Assembly (NCBI RefSeq): GCF_021216675.1
Contig: NZ_CP086120.1
Location: 2,338,501-2,402,500 of the forward strand
Length of the DNA: 64,000 nucleotides
From: Streptomyces gobiensis
GTDB lineage: Bacteria; Actinomycetota; Actinomycetes; Streptomycetales; Streptomycetaceae
Direction of reading: 5' to 3'
In this document: positions 18,405 to 25,726 of the stretch, piece after piece
How the letters are laid out: the number at the start of each line of letters is the position of its first letter
Numbering within the stretch: the stretch's first letter is position 1
Program-made: the position numbers and the translations under genes
Notes under the pieces: model-generated
Told to the model about the DNA's origin: nothing
Seen by the model: the letters and a program-made list of their open reading frames with translations, nothing else
Databases searched by the model: none

Positions 18405-19241
18405 ATGAGCCGCAGTGACGTCCTGGTGGACGCCGACTGGGTCCAGGCCCGTATCGATGACCCGAAGGTGGTCATCGTCGAGGTAGACGAAGACACCTCG
18501 GCATACGACAAGAACCACATCAAGAACGCCATCCGCATTGACTGGAAGCAGGACCTCCAGGACCCGGTCCGCCGCGACTTCGTGGACCAAGAGGGCTTCG
18601 AGAAGCTGCTCTCCGCCAAGGGCATCGCCAACGACGACACCGTCGTCCTCTACGGCGGCAACAACAACTGGTTCGCGGCGTACGCCTACTGGTACTTCAA
18701 GCTCTACGGCCACCAGGACGTCAAGCTCCTGGACGGCGGCCGCAAGAAGTGGGAGCTCGACTCCCGCGACCTGGTCGCCGAGATCCCGTCCCGCCCGGCC
18801 ACCGAGTACAAGGCCAAGCCGCAGGACACCTCCATCCGCGCCTTCCGCGACGACGTCGTCAAGGCGATCGGCGACCAGAACCTGGTCGACGTCCGCTCCC
18901 CCGACGAGTTCAGCGGCAAGCTGCTCGCCCCGGCGCACCTCCCGCAGGAGCAGTCGCAGCGCCCCGGCCATGTGCCGACCGCCCGCAACATCCCCTGGTC
19001 CAAGTCGGCCAACGACGACGGCACCTTCAAGTCGGACGACGACCTCAAGGATCTCTACGAGGAGGAGGGCGTCGACCTCGGCAAGGACACCATCGCCTAC
19101 TGCCGCATCGGCGAGCGCTCCGCCCACACCTGGTTCGTCCTGCACGAGCTGCTGGGTCAGCAGAACGTCAAGAACTACGACGGCTCCTGGACCGAGTACG
19201 GCTCCCTCGTAGGCGTCCCGATCGAGCTCGGCTCCAACTGA
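18405..19241 (+). CDS. cysA: Thiosulfate sulfurtransferase (rhodanese), two domains
   Basis: Transfers sulphane sulphur from thiosulphate to an acceptor. The 278-residue protein has an inactive N-terminal rhodanese domain (residues about 5-125) and a catalytic C-terminal one with the active Cys in AYCRIGERS, the C-R-I-G-E-R loop of actinobacterial CysA-type enzymes. LVDVRSPDEFSGK marks the second domain's substrate loop. The ATG at 18405 follows GGAGGAG. It forms an operon with the DUF1416 gene 31 nt downstream, behind the cysteine leader peptide. Confidence 0.93.
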   Translation: MSRSDVLVDADWVQARIDDPKVVIVEVDEDTSAYDKNHIKNAIRIDWKQDLQDPVRRDFVDQEGFEKLLSAKGIANDDTVVLYGGNNNWFAAYAYWYFKLYGHQDVKLLDGGRKKWELDSRDLVAEIPSRPATEYKAKPQDTSIRAFRDDVVKAIGDQNLVDVRSPDEFSGKLLAPAHLPQEQSQRPGHVPTARNIPWSKSANDDGTFKSDDDLKDLYEEEGVDLGKDTIAYCRIGERSAHTWFVLHELLGQQNVKNYDGSWTEYGSLVGVPIELGSN

Positions 19242-19272
19242 CCGCCTGACCTACCCGAAAGGAAATCCCCTC

Positions 19273-19560
19273 ATGTGCGGAGCACAGGCAGGCGGCCCCG
19301 ACGCCTCCACCATCAAGCCCGGTGAGACCACCATCCAGGGCAGCGTGACCCGCGACGGCGAGCCCGTCACCGGCTACGTCCGCCTCCTGGACTCCACCGG
19401 CGAGTTCACCGCCGAGGTGCCGACCTCTGCGACCGGCCAGTTCCGCTTCTACGCGGCCGAGGGCACCTGGACCGTCCGTGCCCTCGTCCCGGGCGGCACA
19501 GCGGACCGCACGGTCGTCGCCCAGCAGGGCGGCCTGGCCGAGATCGCCATCGCCGTATAG
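19273..19560 (+). CDS. DUF1416 protein
   Basis: A 95-residue protein that nearly always follows the CysA-type sulphurtransferase in actinobacteria. It has a small beta-sandwich pattern (TTIQGSVTRDGEPVTGYVRL, GQFRFYAAEGTWTVRALVPG), a conserved N-terminal MCGAQ and no catalytic motif. A role as a partner or substrate-presenting protein of the sulphurtransferase is likely from gene order only. A ribosome site, GAAAGGAAA, precedes the ATG. Confidence 0.88.
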   Translation: MCGAQAGGPDASTIKPGETTIQGSVTRDGEPVTGYVRLLDSTGEFTAEVPTSATGQFRFYAAEGTWTVRALVPGGTADRTVVAQQGGLAEIAIAV

Positions 19561-19578
19561 GCGGAAACGCATACGGCC

Positions 19579-19624
19579 GGAGGGCCGCACCCCACGGGTT
19601 GGACGCCAGGGGGTGCGGCCCTCC
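19579..19624 (+). terminator. Terminator of the sulphurtransferase operon
   Basis: A perfect 15-bp stem GGAGGGCCGCACCCC and its complement enclose a 16-nt loop and are followed by CGCGCTTTT. It lies between convergent genes, so it may work for both strands. Confidence 0.85.
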
Positions 19625-19641
19625 GCGCTTTTCGGACCCGC

Positions 19642-20013
19642 TCAGTACACGAGCGCCTGAGCGCCGTCCGCCATGGCCTCGCTCAGAAACACCTGCGCCC
19701 CCGCGATACGCACGCCCTCGAGCACATCCTTCTCCTCGATCTCCCGGCGCGCCGCGCACTGGGTGCACAGGGTGATCCGCCCGCCCGCCTGGATCCCCTC
19801 GATCAGCTCCGGCAGCGGCGCCGCGTGCGGCAGCTCAAACTCCGCCGCCTTCCCCGGCAGCGCGAACCACGCCGACTCCCCGGTGAGCCAGAGCGACACC
19901 TCCACCCCGCTCGCGGCCGCCACCGCCGCCACCGTGAACGCCTGGGAGCACCGCTCCGGGGCATCCGCCCCCGCCGTCACCTTGATCACAAGCTTCTTCG
20001 CGCTGTCAGCCAT
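19642..20013 (-). CDS. DsrE/DsrF-family sulphur-relay-like protein
   Basis: A 123-residue DsrE-fold protein (KLVIKVTAGADAPERCSQAF at the start; LIEGIQAGGRITLCTQCAA in the middle). Cysteines sit at residue 22 and in the C-T-Q-C motif near 83-86, positions used for persulphide transfer in some family members. The neighbouring sulphurtransferase on the opposite strand supports a sulphur-handling role. The ATG start at 20013 gives a compact domain; the longer upstream frame is not homologous. Confidence 0.8.
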   Translation of the reverse strand: MADSAKKLVIKVTAGADAPERCSQAFTVAAVAAASGVEVSLWLTGESAWFALPGKAAEFELPHAAPLPELIEGIQAGGRITLCTQCAARREIEEKDVLEGVRIAGAQVFLSEAMADGAQALVY

Positions 20014-20172
20014 ACGCCCACAGTAGTGCGGGCCCGCACCGAAACCCGATTGTGATCGCCACGGCCCACAAGGCGCACAGACGGGGGCGGCGGACCTCAC
20101 AGCGCCGCCCCCTCCGGGGGCGACTAGACTCTCCAGCGGTCCACACATCGAATCTGCGCTAAGGAGCGCCCC

Positions 20173-20274
20173 GTGCTTGAGGCATTCTTCATCACCCTGA
20201 TGGTCCTGGTCGCCGTCGGCACCGCGGCGTTCGCGGGCCTGACCGTGAAGAAGCTCTACCAGGGCCAGCGCTGA
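20173..20274 (+). CDS. 33-residue single-pass membrane microprotein
   Basis: A short frame starting with GTG behind AAGGAG (six-base spacing) reads MLEAFFITLMVLVAVGTAAF, AGLTVKKLYQGQR. One hydrophobic helix of about 22 residues is followed by a basic tail, so the protein would sit in the membrane with its C-terminus inside. The good ribosome site and codon use support it. It stands 35 nt before the nitrobindin gene and may be co-transcribed. Function unknown. Confidence 0.7.
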   Translation: MLEAFFITLMVLVAVGTAAFAGLTVKKLYQGQR

Positions 20275-20309
20275 CCCAGCCCCCACCACTACAGATCGTC
20301 TGAGCTCCC

Positions 20310-20873
20310 ATGATCGAGATCCCGTCCGACCTGCACCCGGACCTCGTCCCCCTCGCCTTCCTCCTCGGCAACTGGGCCGGTGCGGGTGTCGCGGACTTCC
20401 CCGACTCGCAGAAGTGCAACTTCGGCCAGGAAGTCACCTTCAGCCATGACGGCCGGGACTTCCTGGAGTACGTCTCACACAGCTGGGAGCTCGACAGCGA
20501 GGGCAAGAAGGTCCGCCCGCTGGAGACCGAGTCCGGCTACTGGCGTATCGACAAGAACCGCAAGGTCGAGACCGTGATGGTCCGCGATCAGGGCATCGTG
20601 GAGGTCTGGTACGGCGAGCTGGCCGACCAGAAGCCGCAGATCGATCTCGCCACGGACGCCATCGCCCGCGTCTCCTCGGCAGGCGAGTACAGCGGCGGCA
20701 AGCGGCTCTACGGCTACGTCAAGGGCGACCTGATGTGGGTCGGCGAAAAGTCCACCCCCGAGGTCCCCCTCCGCCCCTATATGTCGGCCCACCTGAAGAA
20801 GGTCGTCGACCCCAGCGAGTGGGCAAAGGACCTGACCGACCTCCCCGACGACGGCATCGCCTTCTTCAAGTAA
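20310..20873 (+). CDS. Nitrobindin-like heme-binding beta-barrel protein
   Basis: A 187-residue FABP-like/DUF1794 protein. The motif LLGNWAGAG opens the barrel (G-x-W-x-G-x-G), and MSAHLKKV near residue 160 holds the conserved His that binds heme iron in nitrobindins. Such proteins bind heme and nitric oxide and can isomerise peroxynitrite. Start ATG at 20310. The last 8 nt overlap the end of a small gene on the opposite strand. Confidence 0.85.
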   Translation: MIEIPSDLHPDLVPLAFLLGNWAGAGVADFPDSQKCNFGQEVTFSHDGRDFLEYVSHSWELDSEGKKVRPLETESGYWRIDKNRKVETVMVRDQGIVEVWYGELADQKPQIDLATDAIARVSSAGEYSGGKRLYGYVKGDLMWVGEKSTPEVPLRPYMSAHLKKVVDPSEWAKDLTDLPDDGIAFFK

Positions 20874-21036
20874 CACGCCTCCCCTCCGCCGCACGGGCAA
20901 CCGCACGGGCAGCCCTCCACGCCTGCCAGAGGGCGCGCCCATGGGGACACTGCCCGGCAGTCCGGCAGCGCTGACAGGCGGCAGCATGGTCCAGCCACCG
21001 CCCCCACCGCGAGCGTTCCAGCGCCTCGCCGCTCAT
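20866..21036 (-). CDS. 56-residue Cys/Trp-rich protein of unknown function
   Basis: The frame reads MSGEALERSRWGRWLDH and contains CQRCRTAGQCPHGRALW, a C-x2-C...C-x-H cluster that could bind zinc, followed by an Ala/Arg-rich tail. The start ATG overlaps the stop of the upstream zinc-ribbon gene (TGATG), which argues that both are real and translationally coupled. Not recognised beyond that. Confidence 0.55.
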   Translation of the reverse strand: MSGEALERSRWGRWLDHAAACQRCRTAGQCPHGRALWQAWRAARAVARAAEGRRVT

Positions 21037-21281
21037 CACCGACCCTCCTTACGGCGCCGCTCCGCCGCGTCCAGAAGGTCGAGGACATCGGGGACGGGCG
21101 GATAGTGCGGGGCACAGGCTCGGCAGGCCCACACGGTGTAGCCGGGCCCGGTGCCCGCGTGGATCTCCCGCACCACGACTGGACTCAGGGTGGACCGCTG
21201 ACAGCGGTCACAGAACCGGGGCAGCGGCGCAGAGCTCACCGGGCTGCCACGCCCGCGAACCAGGCCCCACATCGCAGCCAT
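21036..21281 (-). CDS. Zinc-ribbon-like small protein
   Basis: About 81 residues from the ATG at 21281 (an ATG at 21272 is possible). The body is FCDRCQRST, then VVREIHAGTGPGYTVWACRA and CAPHYPP: two C-x2-C pairs about 30 residues apart, typical of a zinc ribbon. It ends in a charged helix (LDLLDAAERRRKEGR). The frame is open further upstream, but that part is low-complexity and Arg/Ser-rich, so I exclude it. Coupled to the 56-residue gene downstream. Function unknown. Confidence 0.55.
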   Translation of the reverse strand: MAAMWGLVRGRGSPVSSAPLPRFCDRCQRSTLSPVVVREIHAGTGPGYTVWACRACAPHYPPVPDVLDLLDAAERRRKEGR

Positions 21282-21553
21282 CCGCCAGCGCGGCCTGCCG
21301 CTCCGCCCGCTCGTGCGCAACGAGAAAGGGGCGAACGAGGACGGTCGCGTCGCCATCAATAGGTTCCGAATGCTTCGGCCGTCCAGAACGGCCGACAGGG
21401 AAGTACGGCGGGTTCCACGGCTGGACGACGCTCCGGCGGGCGGGAGCCTGCGGCTGAGGCGACTCAGTTGACCACGTTGGATGACGACTGACGGTATGGC
21501 CGATGGACGCGGGCGACAGGTAGAAGTCCTACCCCCTTGTAAAGGGGTACAAG

Positions 21554-21847
21554 TCATACCCCTGACGCGGCGGTTGGCACGCCCAGCTTGTTCCTGAGGT
21601 AGAGCACGTCATCGCGAATCGCCGCGTTGTCCGACTCTGCGAGCTCCGCGACCGTCCCGCGGGCGAACAGGTTGAACCGCGCGGTTTCCGGCGAGATCTC
21701 CAGCGCTTTCTTCAGCAGATGCACCACGGCAACCTGCTCGCCCTGCAAGCTGTAGGCACGAGCCGACTCGATCATGTGGAAAGAACGGCGCGTGGCAGAC
21801 GGCATCGATGTGGATGGTGCGAGCCCGCCGCGATGCGGTGTTGTCAT
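21554..21847 (-). pseudogene. C-terminal remnant of an XRE-family regulator
   Basis: From about 21790 downward the frame encodes FHMIESARAYSLQGEQVAVV, HLLKKALEISPETARFNLF and AIRDDVLYLRNKLGV. This is the TPR-like C-terminus of the roughly 400-residue helix-turn-helix regulators common in Streptomyces. The helix-turn-helix and more than three quarters of the protein are missing, and the upstream bases encode unrelated sequence. It lies at the left border of the accessory island. Confidence 0.65.
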
Positions 21848-21862
21848 GCGCGAGTGCGGGTG

Positions 21863-21882
21863 CCGCCGCGGTCACGCGGCGG
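21863..21882 (-). terminator. Hairpin after surE
   Basis: CCGCCGCG-GTCA-CGCGGCGG is a perfect 8-bp stem with a 4-nt loop, 25 nt beyond the surE stop codon on the minus strand. Confidence 0.55.
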
Positions 21883-21906
21883 GTGTGCCGACCGTCGCGC
21901 GGCCTG

Positions 21907-22812
21907 TCAGGGCCGCAGGCCCCTGAGGAGTGCGGCGGTCTTACCGAAGTCGGCGGGGCCGGTGTTCCAATTGGGGGCGATCGGCGTGAGGGACACCTTG
22001 TCGGCGATCAGCGCTTCCAGATCGCCACCCTTCTGGGCGGGTCGCATGGCCACATTGGTGGTCACCTTCCAGGTGTCGTCGCCAGCGTGGGTGAAGTGTG
22101 GCCGGATGACGGGCTGGGGGTCCTGGGTGGTGAGGGAGGTTCCGCGTGCGGTGCCGGTGCCATCGGCGCCGATGACGGGGTGGTTGACGTTCAGGCCCGT
22201 GCCCTCGGGCAGCAGGGGGCCGGACTTCGCCCGGGACCGCAGCCGGTCGATGAGCTTGACCGTGTAGTCGCTGGTGGGCTTCATGGCGGCCAGAGTGGGT
22301 TCGAGTTCCGGGGCGGAGAGGGGGCCGGTGCTGACCGCGATCGTGGGCACGCCGTATTCCAGGGCGGCCACGGCGCCGCCGACCGTCCCGGAGTGGGTGG
22401 CCAGACCGGCGACGTTGAGTCCGAAGTTGGCGCCGGAGATCACCAAGTCGGGCGCCTGGTCGGTGAATACCGCGGAGAAGCCGAAGGCCACTGAGTCGCC
22501 GGGAGTGCCGTCCACGGCCCATATGTGAGGCTCGGGGTGCTTGACCGTCATCGTGGGGGCGTTTGTGATCTTCGTTCCCGTGCCGCTCTGGTCGGTCAGG
22601 GGGGCGACGATGGTGACGTTGTGTCCAGCGGCGGTCAGATGCCGGAACATGGTCTGGATGCCGGGTGCATCGTATCCGTCGTCGTTGGTGAGCAGGATCC
22701 GCAGCGGGCTGGCCGGCGCGGCCTGCGGGGAGGCGGCCGCGGGGGCCGTCCCGGCAAGGGTGGGCGTACACAGCACCAGGGCGGCCAGCGACAGGACGCG
22801 TTTGCGTCTCAC
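21907..22812 (-). CDS. Secreted SurE-family nucleotidase/acid phosphatase
   Basis: A 301-residue SurE-fold metal-dependent phosphatase (nucleoside 5'-monophosphates, short polyphosphate). The metal site is ILLTNDDGYDAPG with the Asp-Asp pair, plus Ser/Thr in DQSGTGTKI and SGANFGLNV. Unlike housekeeping SurE it starts with a signal peptide (RRKRVLSLAALVLCTPTLAG, cleavage near ASPQA), so it acts outside the cell. The GTG at 22812 follows AAGGAG; the longer frame belongs to the upstream gene's shadow. It lies 89 nt after the MFS gene on the same strand, so the two are probably one operon. Confidence 0.85.
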   Translation of the reverse strand: MRRKRVLSLAALVLCTPTLAGTAPAAASPQAAPASPLRILLTNDDGYDAPGIQTMFRHLTAAGHNVTIVAPLTDQSGTGTKITNAPTMTVKHPEPHIWAVDGTPGDSVAFGFSAVFTDQAPDLVISGANFGLNVAGLATHSGTVGGAVAALEYGVPTIAVSTGPLSAPELEPTLAAMKPTSDYTVKLIDRLRSRAKSGPLLPEGTGLNVNHPVIGADGTGTARGTSLTTQDPQPVIRPHFTHAGDDTWKVTTNVAMRPAQKGGDLEALIADKVSLTPIAPNWNTGPADFGKTAALLRGLRP

Positions 22813-22901
22813 AATTACTCCTTCGAGAACGGCGGAAAGGGTGGAACCGGCGGGCGCACGACCCTCGACGCGTGCCCGCCGGGGCTGAGGAGGAGGACAG
22901 G

Positions 22902-24146
22902 TCAGCGCACGCTGCGGATCGGGAGGATGGCCAGCGCACCCAGCAGCGCCAGGGTGCCGCCGACCAGGAACAGCGGGGTGTACCCGCCCAGAGTGGTCAC
23001 GACCGCGGAGGCGACGAATGGAGCGACGATCTGCGGGCCGGCGTTGGCGATGTTGACCACGCCCATGTCGCGTGCGGCATTCTCGGCCTTGGGCAGGACA
23101 AGGGTGACCAGGGCGGTGTCCACCGCCATGAAGCAGCCGAAGGCCAGGCCGTTGAGCGCCATGAAAACGATCATCCCGGGCCAGGTGGGACTGATCACGG
23201 GGACCAGTGTGACGAGCCCAGCGAGTGCGGCCGAGACGCCGACGAACACCTTGCGCCGGCCCAAGCGGTCTGACAGCAGCCCGCCGACCACGGTCGACAG
23301 GGCCATCGTGGCCATCGTCACCGGGGTCAGAATCGCGATCGCCTGGGCCGGCTGCAGGCCGGCGGGCAGCGCGATGTGGTCGTCCAGGATGAACAGTTGG
23401 TAGCCGGTGACGGAGAAGTAGCCGAGGACCATCAGCGCCCGGCCGATGAACGCCCATCGGAAGTCATGATGGGACAGTGCCGACAGGAAAGCGGCGATCT
23501 GTTCGCGCCGGGACACGGCCGGTGCGGGCGCACGCCGGGGCAGATCGCGGCAGAAGGTGGCCATCAGGAGGGCCGCGCCGACGACCACGGCGCCGAAGAC
23601 GAGGTAGCCCGTGCGCAGGTCCCCTGCCGTCTGCGAGGCAATCAGCACTCCGACGGTGCCGCCGATCGGCAGCGCCAGCCCGACCAGCGCGGAGGCGGTG
23701 CCGCGGCGGGCCGGCGGGATCCGGTCGGGCACCACCGCGGTGACCGCGGCCTGGTAGACGTTCATCGTCGCCTGCACCAGGCACCATCCGATGCCCACCA
23801 GCAGTACGGTGTGCACATTCCCGAGAAACGCCAGCCCGCCCAGCGAGGCAAGGGCGCCGCCCAGGATCCAGGGGTTTCGTCGGCCGGTCCGGTCTGACAG
23901 GGCGCCGGCGATCGGGTTGAACGCGGTCGCGAAGACCGCGCTCACCCCGCCCACCACGCCGAGAAGGACGACCTTGTTCGCGGGATCGATCGACGCGATC
24001 TGCGTGGGCAGCAGGACCGCGCCGATGCCCATGTAGACCGCCAGCATCGATGAGTTGGCCACCAGCAGCAGGAACATGAGTCCGCGCTGGCGCGAGCCTG
24101 TCGCCGTAGCGTGCGCCGGCGGTTCGGTCAGTTTGTCGGTGGTCAT
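22902..24146 (-). CDS. MFS transporter, SLC45/glycoside-carrier-like
   Basis: A 414-residue carrier with 12 predicted membrane segments. Loop 2-3 has GALSDRTGRRNPWI and loop 8-9 has GGLLSDRLGRRKVFV, the paired MFS motif A. The N-terminal part (LLPTQIASIDPANKVVLLG) recalls the sugar-carrier-like SLC45 branch. With a GH3 glycosidase under the same predicted operator, uptake of a glycoside is the best inference. The chosen ATG at 24146 removes a Pro-rich non-homologous extension. A LacI-type operator lies 162 nt upstream. Confidence 0.8.
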   Translation of the reverse strand: MTTDKLTEPPAHATATGSRQRGLMFLLLVANSSMLAVYMGIGAVLLPTQIASIDPANKVVLLGVVGGVSAVFATAFNPIAGALSDRTGRRNPWILGGALASLGGLAFLGNVHTVLLVGIGWCLVQATMNVYQAAVTAVVPDRIPPARRGTASALVGLALPIGGTVGVLIASQTAGDLRTGYLVFGAVVVGAALLMATFCRDLPRRAPAPAVSRREQIAAFLSALSHHDFRWAFIGRALMVLGYFSVTGYQLFILDDHIALPAGLQPAQAIAILTPVTMATMALSTVVGGLLSDRLGRRKVFVGVSAALAGLVTLVPVISPTWPGMIVFMALNGLAFGCFMAVDTALVTLVLPKAENAARDMGVVNIANAGPQIVAPFVASAVVTTLGGYTPLFLVGGTLALLGALAILPIRSVR

Positions 24147-24253
24147 GTCTACCGCCGGAATATGCGGGCCGCGCTCACCGCGCGACGGTGGGTGGGGAAG
24201 GGCATGTGAAGTCCTCGGGGGACGGAGCGGAGGTGGGGAAGGTGGAGAGGGGG

Positions 24254-24300
24254 CCGCAGAATCGATCTGCGGCGGCGAGACGTCTGGATATCGTCCAGAC
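24254..24300. promoter_or_regulatory. Two adjacent perfect 7-N5-7 palindromes upstream of the MFS gene
   Basis: CCGCAGA-ATCGA-TCTGCGG (24254-24272) and GTCTGGA-TATCG-TCCAGAC (24282-24300) lie side by side, eight bases from the LacI-type operator. They may be binding sites for another dimeric regulator or hairpins in the leader RNA. Confidence 0.5.
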
Positions 24301-24307
24301 TTCATGA

Positions 24308-24321
24308 GTTACACGTGTTAA
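24308..24321. promoter_or_regulatory. LacI-type operator O1 (MFS-surE)
   Basis: GTTACACGTGTTAA matches 12 of 14 bases of the perfect site GTTACACGTGTAAC at 32609. Predicted binding site of the LacI regulator encoded at 29628-30635. Confidence 0.7.
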
Positions 24322-24418
24322 TAGCGTGCGTAGACCCTTGTGTAGCACCCATCACGGCTGTCCGCTAGAGGTAAGGGCTCGCCATGAGGTGATCGTGATG
24401 ACCAGAGCGCGCCTCTCC

Positions 24419-24432
24419 ACATCACGTGTAAC
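24419..24432. promoter_or_regulatory. Partial LacI-type operator O2
   Basis: ACATCACGTGTAAC keeps the right half-site and centre (10 of 14). Lying about 110 bp from O1, it could allow looping or serve the PAP2 gene. Confidence 0.5.
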
Positions 24433-24810
24433 CACGCCCGAGGACTGATGGGAGCACCTTGTCCGGACGGGTTGGCAGGCGATGTAGCGCTTTGGCGGTG
24501 ACGACGCACGTATCGCTCTTGTGCCGGTGGACACAAATGCGCCATGCTCGGCGTGAAACTGCGCCTGCGGCGACACACCACGCTGCAAGACGCCCCGCGT
24601 GGCCGCATCGGACCTGGGCGCCGCCTCATTTCAGCGCCCGTACCGCACACCGCCCCGAAGCGCCCGCGCCCAGCTGCGGGAATCGTCGCCCCCTGCCGTG
24701 CGCAGCCCGCCGACCGGTTCACCTGCCGCCAAGAGCCGGGCCGCACAGGCGCCTCTCCCTCGCCCCGCTCTCCGAGTCCTGCCGTTCCGGGACGTCACGA
24801 AAGGCCAGCC

Positions 24811-25530
24811 ATGCTCAACACGAATCCCGTCGCAGACCCGCCGCCGCGACCGTCCGCACCCCCTCGCCACCCCGCCCCGGCCGCTCCGCCGCGCGGAGCG
24901 CTCGCGACCGGATCCGTGCTCCTGCTGACCGCCATAGCGGTCGGGCTCACGCTCCGAGGCGATGGACAGCCGTTCTTTCAGGATCTCGATGACCGCTGGA
25001 TGGGGTGGATGAGCGGATCGCGCCATGACGCGGCAACCGACCTGGCCCATGTCCTGGACGGGATAGGAGGACCCCTGGGCCTGATCGCCCCCCTTGCCCT
25101 GGCGGGCTGTCTCAGCGTCTACGGGCGGTGGAGGTCCGCGGTGTTCGTGTTCACCACCAGCGTCCTCGCGAACATACTCGTGGTTCTGCCGATGAAGCAG
25201 ATCGTCGACCGCGCACGACCGCCACAGCCCTGGGTCCTGGTAAACCAAGGCTCCTTTCCCTCGGGGCAGGTCTTCATGACGACCACCCTCGTGGTCGCGG
25301 TCGGGGTGGTGCTGTTCCCTCCCGTCGCGCGGCGCTGGTGGTGGCTCTTCGCCGCCGTGTTCGTCGCCGCGATGATGTGGAGCCGCACATGGCTCCACAC
25401 CCAGTGGCTGAGCGACACCGTCGCGGCGGTGGCCGCCGGGGCCGGGTCCGCACTGCTGCTGTGGCTCGCCTTCGCTCCGCTCCTGGAGCGGGAGGCGGTG
25501 CGGGCGGCGGCCGGCCGCCTGTTTGACTGA
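24811..25530 (+). CDS. PAP2-family membrane phosphatase (copy 1)
   Basis: A 239-residue integral membrane lipid-phosphate or pyrophosphate phosphatase. The three PAP2 signature parts are KQIVDRARP, PSGQ with a Gln where His is usual, and SRTWLHTQWLSD. Six hydrophobic segments follow a Pro-rich N-terminus. The motif-2 His is replaced (PSGQVF rather than PSGH), a change at the catalytic acid, so activity is uncertain. It is a close relative of the gene at 30689-31420. Start ATG at 24811 behind GAAAGG. Confidence 0.85.
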   Translation: MLNTNPVADPPPRPSAPPRHPAPAAPPRGALATGSVLLLTAIAVGLTLRGDGQPFFQDLDDRWMGWMSGSRHDAATDLAHVLDGIGGPLGLIAPLALAGCLSVYGRWRSAVFVFTTSVLANILVVLPMKQIVDRARPPQPWVLVNQGSFPSGQVFMTTTLVVAVGVVLFPPVARRWWWLFAAVFVAAMMWSRTWLHTQWLSDTVAAVAAGAGSALLLWLAFAPLLEREAVRAAAGRLFD

Positions 25531-25571
25531 CCGCACAGCGGGGCCGGATCACTCCAGGGAGAGCGGTATAG

Positions 25572-25608
25572 TTCTTTATTGACGATCGCAAGAAATAAAG
25601 AATACTCT
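25572..25608 (+). promoter_or_regulatory. Promoter with palindrome before the carboxylesterase gene
   Basis: TTGACG (25579) and TACTCT (25603) are 18 nt apart. They overlap the inverted repeat TTCTTTATT / AATAAAGAA (25572-25602), which would let a dimeric regulator block the promoter. The AT content is far above the surroundings. The -35 and -10 spacing equals that of the two aromatic-cluster promoters. Confidence 0.6.
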
Positions 25609-25726
25609 CGCTCCAGATGACTGTCCGGCGCGTGCGAAGACCATGAGGCCGACGCCCGTCAGGCGCCCCCGCCGAGAGCGGCGGCATCGCTCCGCCCGGT
25701 GAGGCGCTGACCGAGGAAGGGAAATC

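Larger units (their letters stand above)
24147..24810. other. Regulatory spacer between the MFS and PAP2 genes
   Basis: A 660-nt divergent region without a convincing gene. It contains two perfect 7-N5-7 palindromes, a LacI-type operator and a second partial operator, all listed separately. The right half (24440-24800) shows no recognisable site; frames there have atypical composition. Confidence 0.5.

Noticed and set aside
21282-21557. Longer start for the zinc-ribbon gene, giving 173 residues
   Set aside because: The extra sequence is low in complexity, rich in Arg and Ser, and lacks a ribosome site; probably not coding.
24318-24746. 142-residue frame in the MFS-PAP2 spacer
   Set aside because: Composition is atypical, no motif is present, and it overlaps predicted operators.
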